A stretch of DNA of 64,000 nt from Lapidilactobacillus luobeiensis (GTDB taxonomy: Bacteria > Bacillota > Bacilli > Lactobacillales > Lactobacillaceae). Where the stretch lies: NCBI RefSeq assembly GCF_024345205.1, contig NZ_BROC01000013.1, positions 1 through 64,000 on the forward strand, in the 5' to 3' direction. Below, one piece after another: positions 8,677-16,557 of this stretch. Under the pieces are notes generated by a model, which had not been told where the DNA came from, searched no databases, and was given only the letters and a program-made list of their open reading frames with translations. Numbering within the stretch: the first letter of the stretch is position 1; each line of letters begins with the position of its first letter. The position numbers and the translations under genes are program-made.

Positions 8677-9795
8677 CTAACCTTCTTGATTTTGCGCGAG
8701 TAGCGACCCTGCCAATCGTTCGGCCAGAAACTGACCGATCTTAGTAGCGCCACTTGGTGAGAAATGCAGATGATCACCACAATCATAAGCAGGTGCTAAG
8801 ATCGTTGGATCAGTGGTCATGGCTACCTGCTCAGCCAGATCAAAGGCGTTGGGCAAGGTCATGATATAGCGGTTGACTGCTTGCCGGATTTTTTCTTTGG
8901 CCGGGGTCCAAGACAATACATCGAAGTTTTGCGCTCCCTTGAATGGCGTGATCGTCAACGGAATGAAACAGATACCGCGACGCTGGCAAACATGGTACAA
9001 CTGACTGATCCCCCCGATCAGTGCAGCTGCTGTTGGTAGCTCGTGTTCAGGCGCGCCGGCTCCCGGATGGAATAGATCATTGACGCCTTCCATGAAAAGG
9101 ACCACATCCGGACGACTACAAAGCACATCGCACATGAAACGTTCCTTACCCGCGAGACCAAAGCTATCATTCCAAGGCGAACGTGAATCACCGGCACGCA
9201 GTAACCGATTGCCAGAGATCCCAGCGTTGAAAGTCGTGATCTGTCCCGGAGCTTTTTGATAGAGTCGTTGCGCCAGCGCGCTGGTGAACAACCCCTGATT
9301 GATCAATGAATCGCCGAAGAAAGTGAGTGTTTGGATCGCCTGTTTAGTGGTGACTTGAATATTATCGACCCCGTAGAAATAGTTACGCTCCAATAAACTA
9401 GTGGCACTGATAACATTGACCAAATAATGATCTAAGGTGCTGGCCAGTGAATTGATCTGCCCCTTGGTATTGGTCGCGATAAGGGCCAAATAAAAGGGTC
9501 GGCCGGCCTTCAAGGGAAAATGGACGGTATCGCTCCAGAGCGTTCGTTCTGCAGGGACAAGTCCCTGCTTTTGACCAGCAAAAGTGAGTGTAACGGCATC
9601 GCGAAGGTCTGGGGTTGCGGCGATCTGTAAAGATTTGATCTCTAGCGGCACATCATCATAACGATTATTGAGTTCAACACGAATTTCCTCCCCCGAGACA
9701 TTGTGTTGGTAACAAGTGATCTGTTGTGGCACTGGCCTGAATGCTAAGTTATGAAAATTGGAAAAGAGATGTTTCCAGACGATCGTTTGTGGCAT
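8677..9795 (-). CDS. SGNH/GDSL hydrolase (putative carbohydrate esterase)
   Basis: A 372-aa serine hydrolase. The C-terminal SGNH domain has the nucleophile Ser163 in FGDSLINQG, the block III motif in MEGVNDL, and the Asp/His pair in DHLHFSPSG near the end. The N-terminal 150 residues look like a beta-rich domain, an arrangement seen in acetyl-xylan/family 2-type carbohydrate esterases. No signal peptide, so it should act inside the cell. A GTG nine bases upstream overlaps the Shine-Dalgarno AGGAGG, so ATG at 9795 was chosen. It follows the PTS gene by 31 bp in one operon, suggesting deacylation of the imported sugar phosphate or of a glycoside; that is inference. Confidence 0.85.
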   Translation of the reverse strand: MPQTIVWKHLFSNFHNLAFRPVPQQITCYQHNVSGEEIRVELNNRYDDVPLEIKSLQIAATPDLRDAVTLTFAGQKQGLVPAERTLWSDTVHFPLKAGRPFYLALIATNTKGQINSLASTLDHYLVNVISATSLLERNYFYGVDNIQVTTKQAIQTLTFFGDSLINQGLFTSALAQRLYQKAPGQITTFNAGISGNRLLRAGDSRSPWNDSFGLAGKERFMCDVLCSRPDVVLFMEGVNDLFHPGAGAPEHELPTAAALIGGISQLYHVCQRRGICFIPLTITPFKGAQNFDVLSWTPAKEKIRQAVNRYIMTLPNAFDLAEQVAMTTDPTILAPAYDCGDHLHFSPSGATKIGQFLAERLAGSLLAQNQEG

Positions 9796-9826
9796 GACAC
9801 TCACCTCCTCGCTAGTTCGTTGTCGA

Positions 9827-11287
9827 TCAAAGTTGTTCCTCAGCCGAAATAGCTGGTTGTTCCTCAGTTACCGTTTTCCGAGCGAGCACCCGACCATAGG
9901 CATAAGTCGTTCCTAAGGCGAGAACAAAGGCGCCCGCCATGATCATGTAGTGCCATGGCCAGAATTGCGCAGGAATGATCACGAAGGATAATGGGCCGCT
10001 TGGTCCTAAAGAAACAGCATATTCCTTGAAGACCATGATCATCGCGCCGGCAAGACCAGCTGTTGCGATCGAGCAAACGAATGGATATTTTGCCGGGATC
10101 GTGACCCCAAACATTGATGGCTCTGTTACTCCTAACAATGCGGAGGTGCCAGCTGAAACCGCGATACTCTTTTGCTTTTTGTTGCGCGCCAGCAGGGCCA
10201 TGGCAAAGTCAGCACCAGCCTCGGCAACACAGACGATGGTAATGATCGCCAGCATCGAACTCTGCTGAGTCGAAGCAATCAATTGAATATTGACGGCAAT
10301 GAAGGCGTAGTGCATACCGGTGACCACCAGTGGCTCCCATAAGAGACCAAAGAGCAATCCGGCCAATATTGGACTAGCGTTGAAAAGCGCCATCACACCA
10401 TCAGTGATCCAAGTCGCGATTTGATTCATCACTGGTCCGATCACGAGGAAAGTCAAGAATGAAGTGATCAAGATCGCCACCGGTGCGACTACGATCAATT
10501 GCAGCACATCAGGAACAACTTTCTTCAACCATTTCTCTAGGAAAACCAAGACCCAGGAGGCGACTAATGGTGGTAATACAGAATTCTGATAGCCTAATTT
10601 CATGATCCGTAGCCCAAAAATGTTCCAATATTCGGGTTTGACCGCGCCGGAGATCACACTGGCCATTTGAGTCCCTGTCAGTAGGTCAGCATTGATCAGG
10701 ACCAATCCTAGTAAAATACCCAGCATCGGATTCCCGCCGAATCGTTTTGTTGCTGACCAAGCGACTAAGACTGGGATATAGGTAAAAGCAGTATTGGCGA
10801 CCATCAAGATCATGTCGGCCAATCCCTTGATCTGTGGATAAGTGACGACCAGAGCTTTAGGGCCAAAGATCCCCGCTGCGGTCAAAATATTACCAACACC
10901 TAACAGGATACCTGCGCCAACGATAGCTGGTAATAAAGGAATGAAGACATCTGAGAAAATCTTTAACCCCCGTTGTAAGAAATTCTCTTTGGATTCTTCA
11001 ACCTTTTTCAGTTCTTCTTTGTCGGCTTGCTGCAATCCAGTTTGTTGTTGGACCACCGCGAATACTTTATCGACCAAGCCGGGACCAATAACAACTTGAA
11101 ATTGCCCGCCAGCCTTGAAACACCCCTTGACCAAGTCGATTTCCTTAAGCGCGGATTCATCGATCTTGCTCTCATCTTTCAAGACAAAGCGTAGACGCGT
11201 CACACAGTGAGTCAACAGTTCAATATTAGCGCGCCCACCAATAGCAGCAACGATCTCTGTTGCTGGTCGTTCTAAATTTTGGGCCAT
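9827..11287 (-). CDS. PTS sugar transporter EIIBC (glucose/glucoside superfamily)
   Basis: A 486-aa membrane permease that imports and phosphorylates a sugar. The EIIB domain comes first, with phosphocysteine C28 in LTHCVTRLRFVLKD; the EIIC domain with about ten helices follows from residue 110. There is no EIIA domain, so a separate EIIA (often the glucose one) must serve it. Closest families by motif are trehalose, sucrose and beta-glucoside permeases. The frame extends 11 codons upstream, but GGGGGGAGAAAA sits right before the ATG at 11287, so that start was used. Promoter, operator and cre-like site lie upstream at 11388-11440. Confidence 0.93.
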   Translation of the reverse strand: MAQNLERPATEIVAAIGGRANIELLTHCVTRLRFVLKDESKIDESALKEIDLVKGCFKAGGQFQVVIGPGLVDKVFAVVQQQTGLQQADKEELKKVEESKENFLQRGLKIFSDVFIPLLPAIVGAGILLGVGNILTAAGIFGPKALVVTYPQIKGLADMILMVANTAFTYIPVLVAWSATKRFGGNPMLGILLGLVLINADLLTGTQMASVISGAVKPEYWNIFGLRIMKLGYQNSVLPPLVASWVLVFLEKWLKKVVPDVLQLIVVAPVAILITSFLTFLVIGPVMNQIATWITDGVMALFNASPILAGLLFGLLWEPLVVTGMHYAFIAVNIQLIASTQQSSMLAIITIVCVAEAGADFAMALLARNKKQKSIAVSAGTSALLGVTEPSMFGVTIPAKYPFVCSIATAGLAGAMIMVFKEYAVSLGPSGPLSFVIIPAQFWPWHYMIMAGAFVLALGTTYAYGRVLARKTVTEEQPAISAEEQL

Positions 11288-11387
11288 TTTTCTCCCCCCT
11301 CGGGATATAAACGAAGCCAATCAGAAAAATAAAAGTGCTAACGAAACAAATAATAAAAGAATAAGAAGATTAAACAGATGACATCAC

Positions 11388-11440
11388 TTGTTTAAACAAA
11401 TAATACAACGATTTATTTCTCCTGTCAAAAAAAGCGCTTT
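11388..11440 (-). promoter_or_regulatory. Promoter, GntR-type operator and cre-like site of the PTS operon
   Basis: On the minus strand TTGACA (11428-11423) is separated by exactly 17 bp from TATTAT (11405-11400). The perfect 12-bp palindrome TTGTTTAAACAA (11388-11399) covers the expected start and is a good operator for the GntR/UTRA regulator. AAACAAATAATA occurs there and again at 11344-11355. AAAGCGCTTT (11431-11440) just upstream of -35 has the core of a CcpA cre site. The rest of 11288-11604 is AT-rich and non-coding. Confidence 0.75.
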
Positions 11441-11534
11441 ATTCGCCAGCTAAAAAAGGAATCGATCAGTGAATAGCCGGGTCAAGTTTGGCAAGGCCAG
11501 TGACCGTGAAACAGCGCTGGACAGGCAAAAGTAG

Positions 11535-11567
11535 TCGAAAAAAATACGCTGAACCTTCAGCGTATTT
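11535..11567 (-). terminator. Terminator of the aldo/keto reductase gene
   Basis: AAATACGCTGAA (11542-11553) pairs with TTCAGCGTATTT (11556-11567), with a T-run on the minus strand. Confidence 0.8.
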
Positions 11568-11604
11568 CGAGTGGTCATTGTTATTATTTCAGGAAAATTC
11601 GTGG

Positions 11605-12522
11605 TTAAGGCAAATCATTACCAGCAGCTAAGTATAGGTCATACCACTCGGTTCTGGTCAGTTGAACTTGATCCGCCTCACAGATCTGCGCCAAGCGACC
11701 AGGATTAGTTGTTCCCGCAATCACTTGGACACTAGTTGGCAAACGTAAGATCCAGGTCGCGGCAACGGCATTGACATTGCTCGCATATTTTGCTGCCAAC
11801 TTTTGCAGCAGCTCATTGACCTTAGGAAATTTAGGATTATTGATGAAAACCCCTTCGAAGAAACCATACTGGTAAGGGCTCCACGCTTGGATCGTCATGT
11901 TATTCAAACGCGAATACTCATACAGGCCCCCATCATGATCAATACTACGTGCATCACTCATATTGGTGTGGAAACCAGCGTCGATCATTCCGGTATGCAT
12001 CAAGCCCAATTGTAATTGATTGATCACTAAAGGTTGAGCGACGGCTTGTTGGAGCAATTCAACTTGAGTAGGATTGAAGTTACTGACGCCGAATTCGCGG
12101 ACCTTACCATCTTTTTGCATTTCAAAGAAAGCTTCAGCAATCTCATCAGGCTCCATCAGGGCATCAGGCCGATGAAGTAAAAGAAAATCGACGTGATCAA
12201 GTCCCATTCGTTCAAGGCTGCCATCAAGGGCCGCTAGCAAATGATCTTTGGAGAAGTCATATTGATCGTGACGGATGCCGATCTTGGTTTGAATCAAAAT
12301 GTTTTCACGATCGATCGCAGAAGCGGCTAGGGCATCGCCGAAACGACGTTCAGCTTCACCATTGCCATAAACATCAGCGTTATCGAAGAAGTTGACACCA
12401 TGACTAACAGCGGTCTCCAAAAGTTCGACGACCTGAGCGGTTGTTTTTTCCGGGATCCGCATTAACCCCAGAGCAATCTCTGAGGCGTTGATATTATCTA
12501 AACCAATACTTACTTGACGCAT
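11605..12522 (-). CDS. Aldo/keto reductase
   Basis: A 305-aa NADPH-dependent carbonyl reductase with a TIM barrel. The catalytic tetrad is visible: Asp and Tyr in FDNADVYGNGE, Lys in IQTKIGI and His in LLLHRPD. The cofactor-binding end ATWILRLPTSVQVIAGT is also normal. It resembles the YdhF group, whose physiological substrates are unsettled. It starts 16 bp after the PEBP gene in the same direction, so the two probably form an operon with a shared promoter near 13060. Confidence 0.92.
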   Translation of the reverse strand: MRQVSIGLDNINASEIALGLMRIPEKTTAQVVELLETAVSHGVNFFDNADVYGNGEAERRFGDALAASAIDRENILIQTKIGIRHDQYDFSKDHLLAALDGSLERMGLDHVDFLLLHRPDALMEPDEIAEAFFEMQKDGKVREFGVSNFNPTQVELLQQAVAQPLVINQLQLGLMHTGMIDAGFHTNMSDARSIDHDGGLYEYSRLNNMTIQAWSPYQYGFFEGVFINNPKFPKVNELLQKLAAKYASNVNAVAATWILRLPTSVQVIAGTTNPGRLAQICEADQVQLTRTEWYDLYLAAGNDLP

Positions 12523-12538
12523 GAATAAGTTCCTCCTT

Positions 12539-13051
12539 TTAAACTCGACTAAGAATGATCGTCCTAGCAGTGGTGATAATTTGTGGTTGTGCTAATTGCC
12601 GAAACTCGTTGAACCAATAACCAGGTCTCAAAGCCAATGGTTGGCGGAGCGCGTAGACCGTCAATTCATAATGATGGTCTTGGTCAGGCGGTTGCGGGCC
12701 AGTATAACGTTGATTGATCCGCGGATCGGTTTCAGCGACTAGTCGCCCCGCAGTGCTATTTCGACCTTGGACCAAGTTCTCCGCACGGGTCTGACTGATG
12801 TTTTCCGGGATCTGTCTGAGGTCAGGGGCCAAGTTAGCGGCTAACCAGTGGATCCAGACGAAGCCGCCAACAGGGACAGCGTCATAGTCTAATAATGTTA
12901 ACGCCAGACTGACCGTTTCCTCAGGGACATCACGTAGATCGATCGGTGGTGAAACAACAGGGTACCCCCCGATCTGTGCAGTTATTGGTGCATATTTGCT
13001 ATAAAGATCTGGTAAATAACCTGAAGTAGTTAAGGGTACGGATATTTCCAT
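12539..13051 (-). CDS. YbhB/YbcL family (PEBP, Raf-kinase-inhibitor-like) protein
   Basis: A 170-aa single-domain phosphatidylethanolamine-binding-like protein. Family motifs are FVWIHWLAANL, YTGPQPPDQDHHYELTVYAL and the preceding LLDYDAVPVGG. The bacterial members have no firm function; ligand-pocket residues are kept. The ATG at 13051 has GGAGATG upstream. It is divergent from the HEXXH protein gene, and the 85-bp gap must hold both promoters. Confidence 0.9.
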   Translation of the reverse strand: MEISVPLTTSGYLPDLYSKYAPITAQIGGYPVVSPPIDLRDVPEETVSLALTLLDYDAVPVGGFVWIHWLAANLAPDLRQIPENISQTRAENLVQGRNSTAGRLVAETDPRINQRYTGPQPPDQDHHYELTVYALRQPLALRPGYWFNEFRQLAQPQIITTARTIILSRV

Positions 13052-13084
13052 TCAATCATCTCCTTATAGGATGGCAAGATGCGT

Positions 13085-13090
13085 TATAAT
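13085..13090 (+). promoter_or_regulatory. -10 element upstream of the HEXXH-sirtuin-chorismate mutase operon
   Basis: TATAAT at 13085-13090, about 46 bp before the start codon of the first gene. The matching -35 region is weak, so the promoter call rests on the -10 box and on its place in the short divergent gap. Confidence 0.45.
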
Positions 13091-13136
13091 AAAACTGAGT
13101 AGTCAAGCAATGAAACTGCGTAAAGGATGAGTGATC

Positions 13137-14126
13137 ATGAAACCTGAAGAACAATTAAGTACCGCAGTCCGGGCATTATTGGCCCAATGCCGCGAACAGA
13201 TCGCACCGCGACAACTAGCCATTGTCTTTTCTGGACCAGATTCATTGGTATTAAATCCAACTGCCTCAAAAATTATACGCAATCAAGCGAACGACTTAAC
13301 TTTGATGGTACCCAACCCACGTTTCGCTAACTTTATTGTAGCGCATGAATTGCTACATTTACAACAGGAAGCAAGCCAAAGTGTTCAAGTTGGTCCCGTT
13401 CGCGCGCAAGATGAACAATTGGCCGATTTTTTAGCAATGTTGGGCCAGGTTATTTTTGAAACGATCCTCCACCAAGCGATGCGTCCACGGTTGCTAAAAA
13501 TGGGAGTTTTGGATCAACCGACCCAAAACGCGATGCGCGAATATATTAGTGCCAATTTAATGCGTGAGGATCAATTTGCGCCAGGTGATGAAGGCACTAC
13601 CGTGATCGGCAATGCGTTACAATTTCTTGATGCCTTGACGTTATTAGATCCAGCTACGAGCGCTGATACGACCTGGGCAACTGATTTTCCCAATGCTTGG
13701 GCCTTGGCTCAAGCGATGCTGACGGGCTTTGTGGACCGACCGCTGGTGACTAATCGACAATTGCGAGCTAGTCTGTTACGGACATTAACGATTTTTAAAG
13801 CGCGCCAACTAACTAATTCCATGATCGATCTAAATCGTCAACTTAGTGTGACCGCAGTTTTATCGAGTCGGGAAATGAAGTTAGCGGTCAATCAACTTTT
13901 TCAATTGTATCACCATCCAGACTATTCGGAGCTTTATTTGGTGATCGGTAAAAAAGACGAGCAATGCGTTGGTGTGATCGAAGTTGCCAAGGAGCAACAA
14001 GACCCTGATCTGATGCAGCAACTCTATGCCCGATCGATCGGAGATTTTGTTAAAGCTTACCAGCTGCCTTATGCCTCCCGAGACGCGCACTTCTTGCCGG
14101 CGGATTTCCCAGGTGAATCAGCATGA
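13137..14126 (+). CDS. Uncharacterised HEXXH-motif protein
   Basis: A 329-aa protein I do not recognise as any characterised enzyme. It carries HELLH at residues 70-74 within FIVAHELLHLQQEA, a zincin-type HEXXH metal-binding motif. No signal peptide or membrane helix is seen. Proteins of this kind in lactobacilli are sometimes labelled 'IpaB/EvcA family', a name that implies nothing about function; that link is from memory. ATG 13137 was preferred to GTG 13131 because AAAGGA lies nine bases before it. Its stop overlaps the sirtuin start by 4 bp, so the two are translationally coupled. Confidence 0.7.
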   Translation: MKPEEQLSTAVRALLAQCREQIAPRQLAIVFSGPDSLVLNPTASKIIRNQANDLTLMVPNPRFANFIVAHELLHLQQEASQSVQVGPVRAQDEQLADFLAMLGQVIFETILHQAMRPRLLKMGVLDQPTQNAMREYISANLMREDQFAPGDEGTTVIGNALQFLDALTLLDPATSADTTWATDFPNAWALAQAMLTGFVDRPLVTNRQLRASLLRTLTIFKARQLTNSMIDLNRQLSVTAVLSSREMKLAVNQLFQLYHHPDYSELYLVIGKKDEQCVGVIEVAKEQQDPDLMQQLYARSIGDFVKAYQLPYASRDAHFLPADFPGESA

Positions 14127-14839
14127 CGGACATCAACGAATTGATCAAGGCGATCCAACAGGCACAACATCTTGTTTTCTTGACTGGGGCGGGGGTCTCG
14201 ACTCATTCGGGGATCCCCGATTATCGTTCAAAAACCGGCCTATATGCGCATACGGCGGATCCGGAATATTTATTGAGTCATGAAAATCTACGTGATCATC
14301 CTGACGATTTTTATGAGTTCGTGACGCAACGAATGTATTTTCCTCAAGCGCGACCAAATTTGATCCATCAAGAGATTGCACGGCTTTGTAACGCTAAGGG
14401 AGTGTTGATCACTCAAAATGTGGATGGTTTGGACAAGCAAGCTGGTAATCAACAAGTGATCGAGTTTCACGGAGATCTCTATGACCTGTATTGTCAGAAA
14501 TGTGGTCAGTCTGTGAGCTATCCGGAATTTGCCCATGATTATCATCATGCGACTGATGGTGGGGTGATCCGGCCAAGGATCGTGTTATATGGTGAGTCGA
14601 TCGCCCAAGCGACGCTCTTAAATTCGGCGCAAGCGATTGCTGCTGCTGATCTATTGTTGATCGTGGGAACTAGTTTTCGTGTCTATCCTTTTGCCCAACT
14701 GATCCAATACCGGCAAGAAGGGGTACCGATCTATGCGATCAACCGCGAGGCGATCGCGGCTCCAGAAAGTGTTCATTTGATTCAAGACGATGCCCTGACC
14801 ATTTTTACAGAAATTCGAAAGGAATTGAGTTCATGTTAG
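14123..14839 (+). CDS. Sir2-type NAD-dependent protein deacylase, incomplete zinc site
   Basis: A 238-aa sirtuin that should remove acyl groups from lysines using NAD+. Hallmarks are GAGVSTHSGIPDYRS, TQNVDGLD and the catalytic His116 in EFHGDLYDLYC. The zinc ribbon normally has two Cys-X2-Cys pairs. Only the first (C124, C127) is present; where the second should be, the sequence reads HHATDGGVIRP with no cysteine. Zinc binding may be lost or use histidines. The gene overlaps both neighbours (4 and 7 bp), placing it in a tight three-gene operon with a HEXXH protein and a chorismate mutase. Confidence 0.92.
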   Translation: MTDINELIKAIQQAQHLVFLTGAGVSTHSGIPDYRSKTGLYAHTADPEYLLSHENLRDHPDDFYEFVTQRMYFPQARPNLIHQEIARLCNAKGVLITQNVDGLDKQAGNQQVIEFHGDLYDLYCQKCGQSVSYPEFAHDYHHATDGGVIRPRIVLYGESIAQATLLNSAQAIAAADLLLIVGTSFRVYPFAQLIQYRQEGVPIYAINREAIAAPESVHLIQDDALTIFTEIRKELSSC

Positions 14840-15120
14840 AAAAAGAACGTCAAGAGATCGATCAAATCGATGCCCAATTAATGCCTTTACTGGCTCAACG
14901 GCTTAAGGTCGCGGGACAGATCGCAAAGGTCAAACATCAAGATCATTTACCGCTAGTTGATCGGCAACGCGAAGCGGCGATCTATGATCAGGTCGCCCAA
15001 CAAGTGACGACCGCTCAGGCTTCCTATGTGCAGACGCTTTACGCTGATATTTTACTAGTTTCCAAACAGTATCAAGCAAAATTGATCAAACAGTGGCAAG
15101 ATTCGGAAAACAAAGGTTAA
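14833..15120 (+). CDS. Chorismate mutase, AroQ type
   Basis: A 95-aa all-helical monofunctional chorismate mutase converting chorismate to prephenate for Phe/Tyr synthesis. Family features are the start RQEIDQIDAQLMPLLAQRL, the KVAGQIAKVK helix and the PLVDRQRE segment carrying active-site basic residues. It overlaps the sirtuin gene by 7 bp and ends the operon, followed by a strong terminator. No other aromatic biosynthesis gene lies nearby, so its pairing with a sirtuin is unexplained. Confidence 0.88.
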   Translation: MLEKERQEIDQIDAQLMPLLAQRLKVAGQIAKVKHQDHLPLVDRQREAAIYDQVAQQVTTAQASYVQTLYADILLVSKQYQAKLIKQWQDSENKG

Positions 15121-15148
15121 CTTCTGGTAGAGATCATGGGCAAAATGA

Positions 15149-15189
15149 AAAAGAACGAAACTCCGGTTAGTGAGTTTCGTTCTTTTTTG
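15149..15189. terminator. Bidirectional terminator
   Basis: AAAGAACGAAACTC pairs with GAGTTTCGTTCTTT around an 8-nt loop, with a T-run on the plus strand and A-run on the other side. It serves the chorismate mutase operon and the convergent EamA gene. Confidence 0.88.
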
Positions 15190-15204
15190 CAGGGGATCAC
15201 GTGC

Positions 15205-16113
15205 TCACGCGTCATAAAAGCCAAGAATGGCGATAGCGATCATGATGAAACCGACCACGATGTATTGCTTAGTGCTAAGCTTTTCCTTCAAGAAGATCCG
15301 TGCCAAAATGATCGAGACGATACTATAAGAGGCGATCATTGGCGCGGCAATGATCGATTTGGTAGCCATTGCGCCAACATAAAAGAATTGACCCAGTGTT
15401 TCAAAGATCGCCGCCAGCCCACGGTATTTTTCTTTGAAAACATTGACGGTTTCTTTTTTGACAAAGTGGAGATAAAGCCAAACTAAGATCCCAACGAATA
15501 GGAAGGTCAATTCGTAACTCATATTGGCCTGATCTTCGGGCAGGATTTTTTTATAATCCAGATAGACCCCATCCAGATAAGTCCCCATGGCATCAAGGAG
15601 GGCATAAATGACTGGAAAAATAATCGCGATCGCGCTGATCCGGTATTTCTTATCGATCTTAGCACCGCTGGCCTTAAGCTCTGCATCTGCTTCCTGTTTT
15701 TCAAAAACACCCAGGAGAAACATTCCGATAATGATCAGAAAGACAGCAGCCCATTCCAGTGGGGCCATATTACCGTGCATGAAGAAGAAAGAAAGTAAAA
15801 CAACGAAGGCACCTGACGAGTTGCTGATCGGGCTAGAGATCGATAATTCGATATAACGGAGGCCAAAGTAACCAACGGCCATCGAGAGGATATACATGGA
15901 GGAGACGGGCAGATAAATAAGTAGATTCCGCCATTGGTAATCAATACCTTGATAGACGCCATAATATAAGATCGCATGTAAGCCCATTACGAGACCGACC
16001 ATGATCACAGTCTTCAGCGCGCTGTACTGTTCTTTTTCATTATTGCCGATCTTATAGAAGAGATCAGCTGTGCCCCAAGCTAGTAAGGTAATAAGTGCTG
16101 GTAAAAACCACAT
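15205..16113 (-). CDS. EamA/DMT family transporter
   Basis: A 302-aa integral membrane protein with about ten helices in two EamA-like halves, most likely a metabolite exporter or uptake carrier. Substrate unknown. The helix-rich C-terminal half (SIIAAPMIASYSIVSIILAR) is typical. An ATG at 16134 is in frame but lies inside the Shine-Dalgarno AAAAGGGG; the ATG at 16113 with ten-base spacing was chosen. Transcribed alone from a clear promoter at 16164-16192. Confidence 0.87.
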   Translation of the reverse strand: MWFLPALITLLAWGTADLFYKIGNNEKEQYSALKTVIMVGLVMGLHAILYYGVYQGIDYQWRNLLIYLPVSSMYILSMAVGYFGLRYIELSISSPISNSSGAFVVLLSFFFMHGNMAPLEWAAVFLIIIGMFLLGVFEKQEADAELKASGAKIDKKYRISAIAIIFPVIYALLDAMGTYLDGVYLDYKKILPEDQANMSYELTFLFVGILVWLYLHFVKKETVNVFKEKYRGLAAIFETLGQFFYVGAMATKSIIAAPMIASYSIVSIILARIFLKEKLSTKQYIVVGFIMIAIAILGFYDA

Positions 16114-16163
16114 AGATGAGTTGCCCCTTTTCATTTCATTAACTTTTTGTAAACATCTAGAAT

Positions 16164-16192
16164 AGAATAGCGAATCTGAGTGGTGGCGTCAA
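16164..16192 (-). promoter_or_regulatory. Promoter of the EamA transporter gene
   Basis: TTGACG (16192-16187), 17-bp spacer, TATTCT (16169-16164) on the minus strand, about 50 bp before the start codon. Confidence 0.75.
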
Positions 16193-16500
16193 TGGTCTAG
16201 CGCCTTTTTTTGTTGATAAAAAGACTTTTTGGTCATCCGTTAGTGTGCTTGTTTGATAGTGTCGAAATCCCAAAGCTGGTGCTCCATTATCTTTGGTTTT
16301 CGATCCAGGAGCGATCGCTGATTGATGGATGTGGGGAACGCTGTGTTTTGGCCATGCAGGATTTTTTAGGCAGTTAAGCGCTCTGACTGACTGCCAAGTT
16401 ATATCAAATCGGCATGGAGACTAGTGTTTTTGATCTGGATTCAGTTCAGGCCCAGCCAGCGTATTGATCTTCACTGGCAATTGTCTTAATAAATAAAAAG
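16193..16500. other. Non-coding intergenic stretch
   Basis: Between the EamA promoter and the msmK terminator. I see no gene, no repeat of the 120-bp family and no convincing structured RNA in it. Confidence 0.5.
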
Positions 16501-16501
16501 C

Positions 16502-16534
16502 AAAAAAACAGACGTGATTGGCGTCTGTTTTTTT
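16502..16534 (-). terminator. Terminator of the sugar ABC ATPase gene
   Basis: AAAAAAACAGACG (16502-16514) pairs with CGTCTGTTTTTTT (16522-16534), strong in both directions, directly past the stop of the minus-strand ATPase gene. Confidence 0.88.
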
Positions 16535-16557
16535 GCTTTTTTAGGGGAGGAAACAAA

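Noticed and set aside
16193-16500. Riboswitch or small RNA in the EamA-msmK gap
   Set aside because: No closing stem with conserved loops, and no promoter on the plus strand that would produce it.
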